A DNA stretch of 7,083 nt from Flavobacterium psychrophilum (lineage in GTDB: Bacteria; Bacteroidota; Bacteroidia; Flavobacteriales; Flavobacteriaceae): assembly GCA_945878515.1 (NCBI GenBank), contig CAMCTL010000164.1, forward strand, positions 1-7,083, written 5' to 3'. The position numbers were made by a program, and so were the translations under genes. Of this stretch, positions 6,750 through 7,083 are shown one piece after another. How positions within the stretch are numbered: position 1 is the first letter of the stretch; the number at the start of each line of letters is the position of its first letter. The notes below the pieces were generated by a model that was not told the origin of the DNA, ran no database searches, and saw only the letters and a program-made list of their open reading frames with translations.

Positions 6750-6758
6750 CAGCCGATT

Positions 6759-6779
6759 ATGCATCCATAATGGACGCAT
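6759..6779 (+). other. Hairpin at the 5' end of the YceI-like leader
   Basis: ATGCATCC (6759-6766), a loop ATAAT (6767-6771) and GGACGCAT (6772-6779) can fold into an 8-position stem with one A-C mismatch. It begins a few bases after the predicted transcription start, a place where hairpins often protect mRNA from decay. It has no U-run, so it is not a terminator. The stem also contains an in-frame alternative ATG (6770-6772), so it could hide that start. Confidence 0.4.
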
Positions 6780-6799
6780 GTTCGAATAAAAAGAAAATT

Positions 6800-7083
6800 A
6801 TGGCTACAAAATGGACTATTGATTCCAAGCAATCCGACGTGTTAATCAAAATGAAAGCTGCTACAATTACGTATCTTGGAGGTACAACGAATCACTTTGA
6901 TGGTTATGTTTCTCTTGAAGAAGACCAAATTGAGGATGCATCTATAGAATTTTTTTTAGATAGCAATACAATTACGTCTCAAAAAAGTACAGCATCTATT
7001 CAAACAGAAAATAATATTGTGTCGAAGAAAAAGCCATTTATTCGATTCAAATCGACTTCTTTTCAAAAAATAAGGAACAATAT
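6800..7083 (+). CDS. YceI-like family protein, 3' end cut by the window
   Basis: 94 codons are visible, about half of a normal ~170-190-residue YceI protein, and the frame runs open to the right edge. The opening MATKWTIDSKQSDVLIKMK and then THFDG-like NHFDGYVSLEED (31-42), a strand AS-IEFFLDSNTI (47-58), and PFIRFKSTSFQKI (79-91) follow the YceI lipocalin-like fold order: W.ID..HS...F, G.F..F.G, A.....SI.T, P.I.F.S..F. The family binds polyisoprenoids or other lipids in a barrel. Two differences are clear: there is no signal peptide, so it should be cytoplasmic, and the usual N..RD.HL...FFd stretch between strands is replaced by a polar TSQKSTASIQTENNIVSKKK (residues 59-78). The ATG at 6800 is chosen for its A-rich leader (AAAAGAAAATT) and family-like N terminus; an in-frame ATG at 6770 would add ten residues (MDACSNKKKI) but lies in a hairpin close to the predicted transcript start. 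It is divergent from the polyprenyl synthase operon. Confidence 0.75.
   Translation, partial: MATKWTIDSKQSDVLIKMKAATITYLGGTTNHFDGYVSLEEDQIEDASIEFFLDSNTITSQKSTASIQTENNIVSKKKPFIRFKSTSFQKIRNN

Overview
The window looks like chromosomal DNA from a member of the Flavobacteriaceae, most likely Flavobacterium or a close relative. Three things point there. The DNA is AT-rich with A/T-rich leaders and no Shine-Dalgarno sequences. Promoter elements follow the Bacteroidetes pattern TTG...TAnnTTTG. The proteins have a strongly flavobacterial character. I see no RNA genes, insertion sequences, CRISPR arrays, phage genes or clear attachment sites.

Left part (1-3847): an E1-E2 operon of the 2-oxoglutarate dehydrogenase complex on the minus strand. 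sucA (E1, thiamine-diphosphate decarboxylase, complete) is followed 39 bases later by sucB (E2, lipoyl succinyltransferase), which runs off the left edge before its catalytic His/Asp motif. The sucB linker carries an unusual GC-rich palindromic stretch and a tandem 10-residue repeat. A perfect TAnnTTTG element lies just upstream of sucA.

Middle (3848-4461): a 179-residue secreted, probably outer-membrane beta-barrel protein is transcribed divergently from sucA. The outward-facing promoter elements of the two genes form an 8-bp inverted repeat.

Right part (4498-6616): a compact minus-strand operon of three genes. In transcription order they are a short-to-medium-chain polyprenyl diphosphate synthase (residue pattern suggests geranylgeranyl diphosphate), an unrecognised polytopic membrane protein with an apparent internal duplication, and an unrecognised small helical protein. 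The 12- and 28-base gaps suggest co-transcription and raise the possibility of a lipid or isoprenoid-related role for the two unknowns.

Right edge (6617-7083): a divergent promoter region with a textbook flavobacterial promoter, a leader hairpin, and the start of a divergent YceI-like protein cut by the window end.

Most of the window is ordinary core metabolism. I found no strong case for a new system. The best leads are the membrane protein linked to the prenyl synthase, the GC-rich repeat inside sucB, and the atypical YceI-like protein.
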